DNA from: Betaproteobacteria bacterium
GTDB taxonomy: Bacteria > Pseudomonadota > Gammaproteobacteria > Burkholderiales > Casimicrobiaceae
Direction: 5' to 3'
Assembly (NCBI GenBank): GCA_004293675.1
Contig: READ01000019.1
Span: 62,001-126,000 of the forward strand
DNA length: 64,000 nucleotides
Part shown: positions 53,867 to 62,229 of the stretch, in pieces
How the letters are laid out: the number at the start of each line of letters is the position of its first letter
How positions within the stretch are numbered: the first letter of the stretch is position 1
Notes under the pieces: model-generated
Told to the model about the DNA's origin: nothing
The model's database searches: none
What the model saw: only the letters and a program-made list of their open reading frames with translations
Position numbers and translations under genes: made by a program

Positions 53867-54763
53867 TTGGTTGCCACGCAGCCCATTTGCCGTTTGTCCA
53901 GATTTCTAGCCTTTTTTGCCAATGCCATCGCCGCGTGGCTTGCCCGCCGCTCGCTGCGCACTCAAGCGCGCATCGGCGCTTGGCTGGGTCGGCAAATCCT
54001 CTGGTCGAAGGGCATGAAAAATCGCTTAACGGACAACCTGCAAACGGCGGGACTGCTTGATAGCGTGGGTCTTCAGAGCGCCGCAGAATCGGCGGGGCGG
54101 CTCGCGATTGAGACGGTCGCGCTATGGAAAACACCGGACGCAACGCTACTCAGCAGAGTTCGCGTAGTTCAGGGATGGGATCAGGTACTAGCGCTTCGTG
54201 ATCAAAAAATCGGTGTGATATTTCTCACGCCGCATTTGGCGACCTTTGAAATGGCCTCTATTTTCATCGGCTCTCAGGTGCCGATGACCGCGATGTTTCG
54301 CCCGCCCAAGGTCGCATGGGCCGAGCCCATGATGCGCGCGGGGCGAGATCGTTTACAAATCAAATCCGTACCCGCTGAAATGAGCGGCATTCGCGCCATG
54401 CTCAAAGCGCTCAAACTGGGTGAGACGATTGGCTTGCTGCCTGATCAGGTGCCCACCAGCGGTGACGGCGCGGTGGGCACCTTTTTTGGACGCCCCGCCT
54501 ACACCATCACGCTAGTGCAAAAGTTGGCAAAGACGTCAGGCGCCACGGTCGTGATGGTCGCTTGCAAACGGCTAGCAGACGGCGTTGGCTACGAGCTGCA
54601 ATTTACGCCGCTCGCGCCGTTTTCCGTGGCACCAGAGGCCGCTGCCAACGAGCTAAACCGAGCAGTCGAGGCGGCCATCGCCATCGCACCCGAGCAATAT
54701 TTGTGGACTTACAACCGCTACAAAATGCCCGCCGGTGCCCAGCGTTCATCGGAGCTCACATGA
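53867..54763 (+). CDS. Lysophospholipid/lipid A acyltransferase (LpxL/HtrB family), copy 1
   Basis: About 298 residues, starting with TTG at 53867. An N-terminal hydrophobic/amphipathic segment (about 10-30) is followed by the acyltransferase domain: the HX4(D/E) catalytic motif is HLATFE in FLTPHLATFE (near 122), with further motifs around FRPPK and GLLPDQVP. It is the smaller LpxL-like form. Its stop overlaps the start of the second acyltransferase (ATGA). The two would add secondary acyl chains to lipid A at the inner-membrane face. The exact start is uncertain because there is no clear ribosome-binding site. Confidence 0.88.
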   Translation: MVATQPICRLSRFLAFFANAIAAWLARRSLRTQARIGAWLGRQILWSKGMKNRLTDNLQTAGLLDSVGLQSAAESAGRLAIETVALWKTPDATLLSRVRVVQGWDQVLALRDQKIGVIFLTPHLATFEMASIFIGSQVPMTAMFRPPKVAWAEPMMRAGRDRLQIKSVPAEMSGIRAMLKALKLGETIGLLPDQVPTSGDGAVGTFFGRPAYTITLVQKLAKTSGATVVMVACKRLADGVGYELQFTPLAPFSVAPEAAANELNRAVEAAIAIAPEQYLWTYNRYKMPAGAQRSSELT

Positions 54764-55650
54764 CGTTCGCTGGCGTCATCGCTCGTGCGGGCAGCCAACT
54801 GTTGGCGCGCCTTCCGCTACCGTGGATCGCAACGCTGAGTGGCGGTCTAGCTCAGCTCGGCTGGTGGCTTGCCAAATCGCGGCGCAACGTCGCGCTCACC
54901 AATTTGCGACTTTGCTTTCCTCACAAGAGCGAAGCTGAGCGCGAAATCATTGCTCGGACTCATTTTCGAGCGTACGTCCAAGCTGCGCTGGAACACGGTT
55001 TTTTGTGGAATGCGTCGGGCGAGCGCATCCGAGACTACGTGAGCTTGCATGACGAGTTTGAGTGGAAAAAATTTCGAACGGGCGATGAACGACGACCCAT
55101 CATTTGGCTGTGTCCGCATTTCATTGGACTCGACTCGGCAGCGATTCGAATTTCAGTGGATACATCGGGCTGCTCGCTCTACAGCGAACAAAGCAATCCA
55201 GACCTAGACGCGATGATGTTGGCCGGCCGCACACGGTTCGGCGAATCAAAAATCATTGCCCGCACCGAGGGCGTCAAACCGATCATTCGCGCCATGAAAT
55301 CGGGCTTGCCGTTTTACTACCTGCCCGACATGGATTTTGGATTGCGCGACTCGGTGTTTGTGCCGTTTTTTGGTGTTAACGCGGCCACGATTACCGGTGT
55401 GTCGCGCCTCGCCAAACTCACCCACGCAGCCGTGGTGCCAGTGATCGTCACGCAGCGCCCGAACGGCGCAGGTTACGATGTCCGCTTCTACCCGGCGTTC
55501 GAAAATTTCCCCTCGGGCGACGACGTAGCGGACGCTAAAACAGTCAATGAATTCATCGAACATCGTGTGCTCGAAAACATCCCTCAGTATCTGTGGACAC
55601 ACAAACGATTTAAGACCCGCCCACCGGGCGAGAAGAGTGTTTATGGTTGA
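54760..55650 (+). CDS. Lysophospholipid/lipid A acyltransferase (LpxL/HtrB family), copy 2
   Basis: A 296-residue acyltransferase. The ATG at 54760 is overlapped by the stop codon of copy 1 (ATGA) and preceded by GGAG. The catalytic motif is HFIGLD in LCPHFIGLDSAA, with SEQSNPDLD and FYYLPDMDFG further on. It is homologous to copy 1 but clearly different, so the tandem is old. With lptABC and kdsCD in the window it supports a full LPS pathway. Confidence 0.92.
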   Translation: MTFAGVIARAGSQLLARLPLPWIATLSGGLAQLGWWLAKSRRNVALTNLRLCFPHKSEAEREIIARTHFRAYVQAALEHGFLWNASGERIRDYVSLHDEFEWKKFRTGDERRPIIWLCPHFIGLDSAAIRISVDTSGCSLYSEQSNPDLDAMMLAGRTRFGESKIIARTEGVKPIIRAMKSGLPFYYLPDMDFGLRDSVFVPFFGVNAATITGVSRLAKLTHAAVVPVIVTQRPNGAGYDVRFYPAFENFPSGDDVADAKTVNEFIEHRVLENIPQYLWTHKRFKTRPPGEKSVYG

Positions 55651-55660
55651 TCCATTGAGT

Positions 55661-55872
55661 TCCCTTCCCCCGGGGGGGGGGGTTAGGGAGAGGGTGTGGG
55701 CTTTGCGGACACGGCTCGTTAATCGAACACCACAAACAAAAGCGATCCGCCGAGTCGCGCCTTGTTCCCTCCCCCTGGGGGGGAGGGTTAGGGAGAGGGT
55801 GTGGGCACTGCAGACACCACTCGTTAATCGAACACCCTCTCCCCCGCCCTCCCCCCCAGGGGGAGGGAGACC
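55661..55872. repeat. GC-rich CCCTCCCCC / AGGGTTAGGGAGAGGG repeat, two direct and one inverted copy
   Basis: The unit (poly-C/poly-G core, then TTAGGGAGAGGGTGTGGGC and CTCGTTAATCGAACACC) occurs at about 55661-55738 and 55765-55837, followed by a partial inverted copy (CCCTCTCCCCCGCCCTCCCC) at 55835-55872. The last bases GGGAGGGAGA serve as the ribosome-binding site of the next gene. The long G/C homopolymers are likely length-variable. Confidence 0.8.
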
Positions 55873-55878
55873 GACAAT

Positions 55879-56868
55879 ATGAACCCAACAATCCTATCCG
55901 GTACTCGGAGCAATATTGCCCTTGCCGCAGCAGCGCTGCGTCGCGGTGAAATCGTTGGCATGCCCACTGAAACCGTTTACGGTCTAGCGGCCGATGCAGG
56001 CAATGCCGCTGCACTCGCTAAAGTTTTTGCAGCAAAGGGTCGCCCCGCCGATCATCCGTTGATCGTTCATGTGGCCAACACCGCAACTGCGAAAACCTGG
56101 GCCAGCGTTTGGCCCGAAACCGCACAAAAGCTGGCAGATGCGTTTTGGCCAGGTCCGATGACGTTGATCGTGCAGCGCGCCGCACATGTACTGGATGCCG
56201 TCACGGGAGGCCAGTCAACGGTTGGGATTCGTGTGCCAGCGCATCCACTGGCGTTGGCGCTGCTCAAAGCATTTGGCGGTGCGGTCGCCGCGCCATCAGC
56301 CAACAAATTTGGGCATGTCAGCCCGACGACAGCTGCACACGTCGCGGCCGAATTTTCGGACAGCAATCTATTGATTCTTGACGGTGGTGCGTGCGATATT
56401 GGCGTTGAATCAACGATCATTGATGTCAGTTCAAGCCGACCGCGCGTGCTCCGGCCGGGGCGAATTCGCAGCGATGACATTGAACAATTGTTGGGTGTGC
56501 GTTTGAGCTCAGTCGAACCGACCGAGGCTCCGCGCGTTTCCGGTTCGCTAGATTCGCACTATGCCCCACGCACCAAAACCCTAATGCTCGTCACCGAGGC
56601 GCTGAACCTATTTTTAGACGCCGCCCGCGATGCTGGAAAGCGCGTGGGATTGATCCACTATTCGTCGCAGCTCAGCACAAAGCGCGTGAAGCAGCGAGTG
56701 ACGCTTGACGGCAATAACGCTCAACAATTCGAGCACGATATTTACGCGAAGCTTCGTATGCTCGACGACGCCGCACTCGATTTGATTGTGATTGAAGCAC
56801 CGCCCACAGACGGTCACTGGGATGCGGTGAATGATCGTTTGCGTAGAGCTAGTTTTTCTTCACGTTAA
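55879..56868 (+). CDS. tsaC: L-threonylcarbamoyladenylate synthase (Sua5/YrdC/TsaC family)
   Basis: A 329-residue enzyme making the threonylcarbamoyl-AMP intermediate for t6A in tRNA. The YrdC domain (about 10-200) has the KxR-x2-K/SxN active-site context: GMPTETVYGLAADAGN, FAAKGRPADHPLIVHV, SANKFGHVSPTTA. A C-terminal Sua5 domain (about 215-329) and linker make it the long Sua5 type. The ATG at 55879 is preceded by GGGAGGGAGACC, which belongs to the repeat block. Confidence 0.93.
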   Translation: MNPTILSGTRSNIALAAAALRRGEIVGMPTETVYGLAADAGNAAALAKVFAAKGRPADHPLIVHVANTATAKTWASVWPETAQKLADAFWPGPMTLIVQRAAHVLDAVTGGQSTVGIRVPAHPLALALLKAFGGAVAAPSANKFGHVSPTTAAHVAAEFSDSNLLILDGGACDIGVESTIIDVSSSRPRVLRPGRIRSDDIEQLLGVRLSSVEPTEAPRVSGSLDSHYAPRTKTLMLVTEALNLFLDAARDAGKRVGLIHYSSQLSTKRVKQRVTLDGNNAQQFEHDIYAKLRMLDDAALDLIVIEAPPTDGHWDAVNDRLRRASFSSR

Positions 56869-56901
56869 GATGCTTGATCCACTGGTATTTTGAGGGCCGC
56901 C

Positions 56902-57291
56902 ATGGCACAGGTAAAAATTTATGGGCTCCGTCCCTCGCTAGCGATCGACGGAAAGGCAATCTCTCATGCCGTTCATGGGGCAATTGTCGAAGCGCTAGCC
57001 TACCCGCCCGAGAAAAAATTTCATCGCTTGTTTGCGCTCGAAGCCGACGAATTTGTTTTCCCCGCTGATCGCTCTAATCGATACACGATTATTGAAATTT
57101 CCATGTTCGAGGGGCGATCCGTCGACGCCAAAAAGACGCTGATCCGTACGCTTTTTTCCGCCATTGAGCGTGCGACGGGTATAACGCCGCACGACGTAGA
57201 AATTACGTTGTTCGAAACGCCAAAGCATCATTGGGGAATCCGCGGAATGTGCGGAGACGAATTGGCGCTAGGCTACAAAGTTAACGTGTAA
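56902..57291 (+). CDS. Tautomerase family protein (Tautomerase_2 type)
   Basis: A 129-residue protein. The ATG at 56902 starts MAQVKIYGLRPSL. It matches the longer tautomerase_2 family (FVFPADRSNRYTIIEISMFE, DVEITLFETPKHHWGIRG). The residue after Met is Ala, so the catalytic Pro1 typical of 4-oxalocrotonate tautomerases is absent; family members of this type commonly lack it. Biochemical role unknown. It is 9 bases before glycerate kinase and probably co-transcribed. Confidence 0.88.
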   Translation: MAQVKIYGLRPSLAIDGKAISHAVHGAIVEALAYPPEKKFHRLFALEADEFVFPADRSNRYTIIEISMFEGRSVDAKKTLIRTLFSAIERATGITPHDVEITLFETPKHHWGIRGMCGDELALGYKVNV

Positions 57292-57300
57292 AGCAAAGTC

Positions 57301-58446
57301 ATGAAAATCATTCTCGCCCCCGATTCGTTTAAAGGTTCGCTCTCGTCTGAAGCGGTTTGCGCTGCGGTAGAGACTGGCTTGCGACGCGTGCTCCCCGACG
57401 CTGACATCGTGCATCGTCCGATGGCCGACGGCGGCGAGGGAACGCTTGACGCGGTGCTGGCTGCCTCCTCTGGTGCGCGCCGCAAACAGGCGTTGGTAAA
57501 AAACGCTGCTGGGCAATCGGTCGAGGCGAGTTACGCGCTGGTGCAGCACGGCATCTACGAGGCCGCGGTGATCGAGGTGGCGCAAGTTGTGGGTATTACG
57601 GATACGGCCAACATGGCCATTGCCGTGGCGTCACGTTCATCGATTGGTGTGGGCGAGTTAATGCGTTTGCTGGTCGACGAGGGGATTCGTCATTTCTTTG
57701 TGGGCTTGGGTGGCACCAGCACTAACGATGGCGGTGCGGGGCTCCTCAAAGCGCTTGGCGTGACGTTCACAGGCACCTTTCGCCGTGATGTTGAGCCCAC
57801 GCCCGAGGGCTTGGCGAAACTGATTTCGGTCGACGTGACCGGGCTCGATCCGCGCATAAAAGATTGTGAAATCACGTTGTTATCAGATGTTGACAACCCG
57901 CTGTGCGGCGCGATGGGCGCAACGGCGATTTTTGGACCGCAGAAGGGCGTTGCGGTGAACGATGTGAAACGCATCGACGACGTGCTAGCTCGCTACGCCG
58001 AGCGCTTGGAAGCGGCCTTGCAAAAGCGCGCCGCGACCTTGCCGGGTGCGGGCGCTGCGGGCGGTTTGGGCTACGCGCTACAACTCTTGGGTGCGAAATT
58101 TGAGTCGGGTGCGATGACGGTCGCGCGACTCTCGGGACTTGCCGCCGCGTGTAAAGGCGCGGATTGGCTCATCACCGGCGAAGGCCGCAGCGACGTGCAA
58201 ACGCTCTTGGGTAAAACGCCGTTTGCCGCCGCCAAGATTGCGCGAGAACACGGCAACCAAACGCTGCAAGCCACCCTGCTCTCAGGCGGCGTGGATGCAA
58301 CTGCTTTGGTCGAGCTCAACAAAGTGTTTAACGGCGGCTGCTTCTCACTGGTCCCCGGCCCCATGGCGCTTGATCAAGCCGTGATCCGCGCGGCGGAGCT
58401 TCTGGCCAACAGCGCCGAGCAGTTGGCGAGGCTCAAGACCGGCTGA
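57301..58446 (+). CDS. glxK: Glycerate 2-kinase (GarK/GlxK family)
   Basis: A 381-residue kinase converting D-glycerate to 2-phosphoglycerate. It opens MKIILAPDSFKGSLSSEAV, with PMADGGEGTLDAVL, FFVGLGGTSTNDGGAGLLKA and LITGEGRSDVQTLLGKTPFA. Normal length. The reductase at 62338 makes its likely substrate, glycerate, though 4 kb away and on the other strand. Confidence 0.95.
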   Translation: MKIILAPDSFKGSLSSEAVCAAVETGLRRVLPDADIVHRPMADGGEGTLDAVLAASSGARRKQALVKNAAGQSVEASYALVQHGIYEAAVIEVAQVVGITDTANMAIAVASRSSIGVGELMRLLVDEGIRHFFVGLGGTSTNDGGAGLLKALGVTFTGTFRRDVEPTPEGLAKLISVDVTGLDPRIKDCEITLLSDVDNPLCGAMGATAIFGPQKGVAVNDVKRIDDVLARYAERLEAALQKRAATLPGAGAAGGLGYALQLLGAKFESGAMTVARLSGLAAACKGADWLITGEGRSDVQTLLGKTPFAAAKIAREHGNQTLQATLLSGGVDATALVELNKVFNGGCFSLVPGPMALDQAVIRAAELLANSAEQLARLKTG

Positions 58447-58509
58447 CACGCTCACCGTCCGTGCGCCCGGTCACGCTGACAGCAAACCGCCGCACAGAAA
58501 CCAGAATTT

Positions 58510-58620
58510 CATTGATATGCCATACGAAATAACGGTTTTACGCTATTTCTTGCTATTTTCAAAAACCATAAAAAACGTTGTATAAGCCTTATTTTATAGG
58601 GCTTTCAACAATAAAGCTAG
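58510..58620. repeat. AT-rich paired-palindrome repeat, copy G
   Basis: Arm 1 is GCCATACGAAATAACGG (58519-58535) and arm 2 is AAGCCTTATTTTATAGGGCT (58584-58603), centres about 68 bp apart. It occupies the whole space between two convergent genes and could serve as a terminator for both. Confidence 0.78.
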
Positions 58621-58644
58621 GACTATCAGCTGAACGCGCTCCAA

Positions 58645-59346
58645 CTATTTCTGCGGCACACCGAAAAGCAGCCGGCGCGCCTCCTCTGAATTCACGCTTG
58701 GTTGGGTGTTGATGTTTTTCGCAACCTCGTAGGCTCGAATCGTTGCCGGACGCGCTTTGATCGTCTCAAACCAGCGCTTCAAATTCGGGAAATCATCCAA
58801 ACTCATGCCCTGCCGTTCGTAGGGAACGATCCACGGGTAGCTCGCCATATCGGCAATCGAATACGCGCCCGCTAAAAACTCGCGATCCGCAAGGCGTTTG
58901 TCCAACACACCGTAAAGCCGCGCCGTTTCGCTCACGTAGCGGTTGATGGCGTAAGGAATTTTCTCGGGCGCGTACAGATTGAAATGATGGTTCTGCCCCG
59001 CCATCGGACCGAGTCCGCCCATCTGCCAGAACAGCCACTGAATCGATTCTTTGCGCCAATACGCGTTTTTCCGATCAAGGAATTTCTTTGATTTATCGGC
59101 CAAATACATCAAGATCGCGCCGCTTTCGAATAGCGTCAGCGGCTCGCCGTCGGGCATCGGCTGCATCGGCTTGTGATCGACGATCGCAGGAATTCGATTG
59201 TTGGGTGCTACCTTCAGAAACGCTGGATCGAACTGCGCGCCTTTGCCAATATTGACCGGAATCACGCGGTATTTCATCCCAGCTTCTTCGAGCATCATCG
59301 TGATTTTGTGGCCGTTGGGCGTGGTCCAGTAGTGCAGATCGATCAT
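58645..59346 (-). CDS. Glutathione S-transferase family protein (YfcG/GstB-like)
   Basis: A 233-residue GST. The N-terminal thioredoxin-like domain (about 1-85) has DLHYWTTPNGHKITMMLEEA, NNRIPAIVDH and the glutathione-binding LFESGAILMYLADK (Glu-Ser). The C-terminal helical domain has REFLAGAYSIADMASYPWI with the conserved Asp of the hydrophobic staple. The TTPNGHK start fits the Nu/YfcG group, which acts as a disulfide-bond reductase. The actual substrate is unknown. Confidence 0.92.
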   Translation of the reverse strand: MIDLHYWTTPNGHKITMMLEEAGMKYRVIPVNIGKGAQFDPAFLKVAPNNRIPAIVDHKPMQPMPDGEPLTLFESGAILMYLADKSKKFLDRKNAYWRKESIQWLFWQMGGLGPMAGQNHHFNLYAPEKIPYAINRYVSETARLYGVLDKRLADREFLAGAYSIADMASYPWIVPYERQGMSLDDFPNLKRWFETIKARPATIRAYEVAKNINTQPSVNSEEARRLLFGVPQK

Positions 59347-59508
59347 GGCGAAATCCTTTTGAAATCAAACGGTGTGTGGCAATACTACTTCGAGGCACGT
59401 TTCCAGAATGCAACATCCCGTCATCTAGCAAGAGGTGCTGCACGTTTATTGCTTGAAAAACATCGCCACGTCCCCCACTATTATGAAAACCCACATTCGG
59501 AGTAATCA

Positions 59509-59826
59509 ATGCACGCCAATTCGTCGGTTTCGAACGCAACATCCAACGCCCAGTCCAGCGCCAGCGCATTCCACGATTCGCTGACCGCCGCGATGAACGC
59601 TGCGAGCTTTGTGCAAGTGGGCGAAGCGGTCTTTTCCGCTGATTATTTGCACGCACCCGATGAATTCACCTGCGCCAACGACGTGCTCGTCGAGGGCAGC
59701 TGCGATGATCAGGAACTGTTGTTGATCCAGCAAGACTTCGAAGGCGCAAGCTTCGATGCTGAGGGCGAAATTCACCTGCGCGACGGCACACTCATTCGAT
59801 TTTTGCGCTCCGCGGCGGTGCATTAG
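59509..59826 (+). CDS. Small hypothetical protein
   Basis: A 105-residue acidic protein, not recognised. The ATG follows a good ribosome-binding site (TTCGGAGTAATCA). The first 30 residues are Ser/Ala/Asn-rich; the rest is more structured (AVFSADYLHAPDEFTCANDV ... EGEIHLRDGTLIRFLRSA). It ends 19 bases before a GACGCAGAT-type repeat. No neighbour suggests a function. Confidence 0.65.
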   Translation: MHANSSVSNATSNAQSSASAFHDSLTAAMNAASFVQVGEAVFSADYLHAPDEFTCANDVLVEGSCDDQELLLIQQDFEGASFDAEGEIHLRDGTLIRFLRSAAVH

Positions 59827-59844
59827 CGGCTTGACTAAGCTGCG

Positions 59845-59981
59845 ATTTTTGACGCAGATTAGCGCGGATTTTGAAGCGGATGGCCGCAGATTCTTGTGCC
59901 ACAACCCCGCCACTACCGCAGTGCACTGCAAAAAGAATCCGCGTTAATCAGTTTCGAATCTGCGCTAATCTGCGTCAAAAG
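59845..59981. repeat. GACGCAGAT-type repeat, paired inverted arms
   Basis: The left arm is TTTTTGACGCAGATTAGCGC and continues GGATTTTGAAGCGGATGGCC. The right arm, from about 59930, is its inverted form (GAATCCGCGTTAATCAG, TCTGCGCTAATCTGCGTCAA). Closely related to the pair at 47346-47512. Confidence 0.78.
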
Positions 59982-60115
59982 AATGCACCGCAGCCAACGC
60001 GAACTCGTCTGCAGCGCCCATGACTGGCCATGCTGCACTCCATCTCATTGACACGACGTCGACTTGATTGACACCCTGATTCCCCCCCTGTAAAAACAAA
60101 GCTTCAGGAGGTGTC

Positions 60116-60583
60116 ATGGAAGACCGAAGTCGTTCGTCCAGTTCAGAGTCATCGAGCAGCGCTGTGGGCGATTCGTCCAACGAATCATCGGCGACGTCGT
60201 CGCCATCAAAGCGCAGCAAACGCAGCGCGCACCTGACCCTGGTGTTCATCAGCGCGGCAGCAGCAGCGGGGCTTGCTGGTTGCGGCCGCATGGAATCGGA
60301 TTCAAACGTCAACCGAGACGTGTACGCCAATCTTGAGGAGTGTCGCGCCGACTGGGGCAACCCAGAGGATTGCGAGGAAATCGACGAGAAGAAATCGGCC
60401 ACTGGCTCACGCGCCTTTTACGGGCCGCGCTACAGCTCTCGCACCGGGAATTACGGTGGCTACAGCACCACATCGCGCCCCGGTTCGCGCTCCAAAGGCA
60501 CCGTATCGAGCAGCCCGTCGCGCGGCGGATTTGGCGCGTCCAGCAGCCGTCACGGCGGCAGCGGTCATTCCGCTTCGGGTTAA
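60116..60583 (+). CDS. YgiB-like lipoprotein (DUF1190) with Ser-rich N-terminal extension
   Basis: A 155-residue lipoprotein-like protein. The ribosome-binding site CAGGAGGTGTC is strong and fixes the ATG at 60116. Residues 1-34 are almost all Ser/Glu/Arg (for example SRSSSSESSSSAVG), placing the hydrophobic signal (about 38-56) and lipobox AGLAGC far from the N-terminus. The mature part has the DUF1190 pattern DVYANLEECRADWGNPEDCE and a Gly/Ser/Arg-rich tail. The neighbour order with a glutathionylspermidine synthase-like gene matches E. coli ygiB-ygiC. Most likely outer-membrane or periplasmic; function unknown. Confidence 0.82.
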   Translation: MEDRSRSSSSESSSSAVGDSSNESSATSSPSKRSKRSAHLTLVFISAAAAAGLAGCGRMESDSNVNRDVYANLEECRADWGNPEDCEEIDEKKSATGSRAFYGPRYSSRTGNYGGYSTTSRPGSRSKGTVSSSPSRGGFGASSSRHGGSGHSASG

Positions 60584-60586
60584 TTC

Positions 60587-61714
60587 ATGCGCCGAGAAAC
60601 TTGTACGGTGCGCCCCGAATGGCGCAAGCGCTGCGAAGACGCGGGCTTCAGCTTCCACTCGATTGATGGCGTGTATTGGGACGAAGGCTTTTGCTACCAC
60701 TTCAGTGCTCGCGAAATTGACGATTTAGAGCACGCCACGACGGAGCTCTACAAGCTCTGCATGGATGCCGCCGAACACATCATCACCAAAGAGCGATTCA
60801 AAGAATTAGCCATTCCCGAATCAGCCTGGGCGCTCATTCGGGAGAGCTGGGACAACGATCATCCATCGCTCTTCGGGCGATTTGATTTGGCGTGGAATGG
60901 TTCGGGGCCGCCCAAGCTTTTGGAATTTAACGCTGACACGCCCACGAGCCTGATCGAAGGCAGCGTAGCGCAGTGGCACTGGCTAGAAGACGTCAAGCCC
61001 GGCAAAGACCAGTTCAATTCGCTCCACGAAAAGCTGATTGCGCAGTGGCAATGGCTCAAGGCAGAACACGGCTACGACCACATCCATTTCACCTGCGTTG
61101 GCGACAGCGAAGAAGACGGCGGCAATCTCGATTACCTTCGAGACACCGCGATGCAAGCGGGCATCAACGCGCCGTGGATTTCGATTGAGGAAATTGGCTG
61201 GAGCGCGGGCGACAATGCGTTTGTCGACGTAGACAATCAGCGCATCAACACGCTATTCAAACTCTATCCGTGGGAATGGATGTTGACCGATTCGTTTGGC
61301 GACAACCTACGGCGCACCAATATGCGTGTGATCGAGCCGCCATGGCGCATGGTGCTTGCCAACAAAGGCCTACTGCCGATTTTGTGGGAGCTTTTTCCCG
61401 ATCATCCGCTGCTGCTACCTGCTTCATTTGAGCGCCATAAAGTGCTGGGCGACTACGTGAAAAAGCCACTACTTTCGCGCGAAGGCGCCAATGTGGAAAT
61501 CTACAAAGGCGGCGAAGTCATTCGTGCCGATGGCACCTACGGTGACGAAGGTTTTGTCTACCAACAATACACGCCGATTCCGAGCTTCGATGGCAACTTC
61601 GTAACGATTGGTAGCTGGATCATTGGCGACGAACCCGCCGGCATTGGTTTGCGCGAAGACGCCACCGAAATTACGATGAACACATCGCGGTTTTTGCCGC
61701 ACTATTTTGATTAA
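60587..61714 (+). CDS. Glutathionylspermidine synthase-like ATP-grasp protein (YgiC/YjfC)
   Basis: A 375-residue ATP-grasp protein of the glutathionylspermidine synthase family. It starts 3 bases after the DUF1190 gene. Signature blocks: YWDEGFCYHFSAREIDDLE, LAWNGSGPPKLLEFNADTPT, IHFTCVGDSEEDGGNLDYL, and the end ITMNTSRFLPHYFD. YgiC in E. coli lacks known GSP synthase activity, so the ligated substrate here is uncertain; a peptide-amine ligase is likely. It is probably co-transcribed with the two adjacent genes. Confidence 0.92.
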   Translation: MRRETCTVRPEWRKRCEDAGFSFHSIDGVYWDEGFCYHFSAREIDDLEHATTELYKLCMDAAEHIITKERFKELAIPESAWALIRESWDNDHPSLFGRFDLAWNGSGPPKLLEFNADTPTSLIEGSVAQWHWLEDVKPGKDQFNSLHEKLIAQWQWLKAEHGYDHIHFTCVGDSEEDGGNLDYLRDTAMQAGINAPWISIEEIGWSAGDNAFVDVDNQRINTLFKLYPWEWMLTDSFGDNLRRTNMRVIEPPWRMVLANKGLLPILWELFPDHPLLLPASFERHKVLGDYVKKPLLSREGANVEIYKGGEVIRADGTYGDEGFVYQQYTPIPSFDGNFVTIGSWIIGDEPAGIGLREDATEITMNTSRFLPHYFD

Positions 61715-61797
61715 CTAAATTTTCGACATGCCTCAAGCCCACGCCCGTTCGTGGTGAGCTTGTCGAACCATGAACACACTTTAACGCGAGGCACCCC

Positions 61798-62211
61798 ATG
61801 AGCTACACCATCGGCGAATCCATTCGATACGTTGACGATTTTTTGATTTACTTCGGCCTGGCGCTCGCGCTCTTGGTCGCGTTTACGTTGGTCTACACCA
61901 CGGTCACGCCGTACAAAGAACTAAAGTTAATCCGTGACGGCAACACGGCCGCCGCAATTAGCTTGTCGGGCGCGATGCTTGGCTTTGCGCTGCCCGTCGC
62001 CAGCACCGTGATTAATGCGGTCAATTTGGTGGATATGGTGATCTTCGGCGTCGTGGCCACCGTCGTGCAGCTCGTCGTCTTTATGATCGCACGCATGCTG
62101 CTGCCGGGGCTCACTGGCTCGATCGCTGATGGCAATGTGGCGAAAGCCACGTTTCTAGCGGCGATTTCGATCGCCGTGGGCATGCTTAACGCTGCGGCGT
62201 TGACGTACTAG
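61798..62211 (+). CDS. DUF350 membrane protein (YjfL family)
   Basis: A 137-residue protein with four predicted membrane helices (about 17-36, 50-72, 78-100 and 112-135). Text such as YTTVTPYKELKLIRDGNTAAAISLSGAMLGFALP is diagnostic of DUF350. In E. coli yjfL is near yjfC, the paralogue of ygiC, so the three-gene cluster here combines members of both E. coli loci. Function unknown; a role in an envelope or stress process is suggested by family context only. Confidence 0.9.
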   Translation: MSYTIGESIRYVDDFLIYFGLALALLVAFTLVYTTVTPYKELKLIRDGNTAAAISLSGAMLGFALPVASTVINAVNLVDMVIFGVVATVVQLVVFMIARMLLPGLTGSIADGNVAKATFLAAISIAVGMLNAAALTY

Positions 62212-62229
62212 AAACCAATCCCAGCTTCT

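Noticed and set aside
58510-58620. Calling the AT-rich elements simple rho-independent terminators
   Set aside because: The stems are AT-rich and imperfect, come in pairs at a fixed distance, lack consistent T-runs, and one copy lies between divergent genes.
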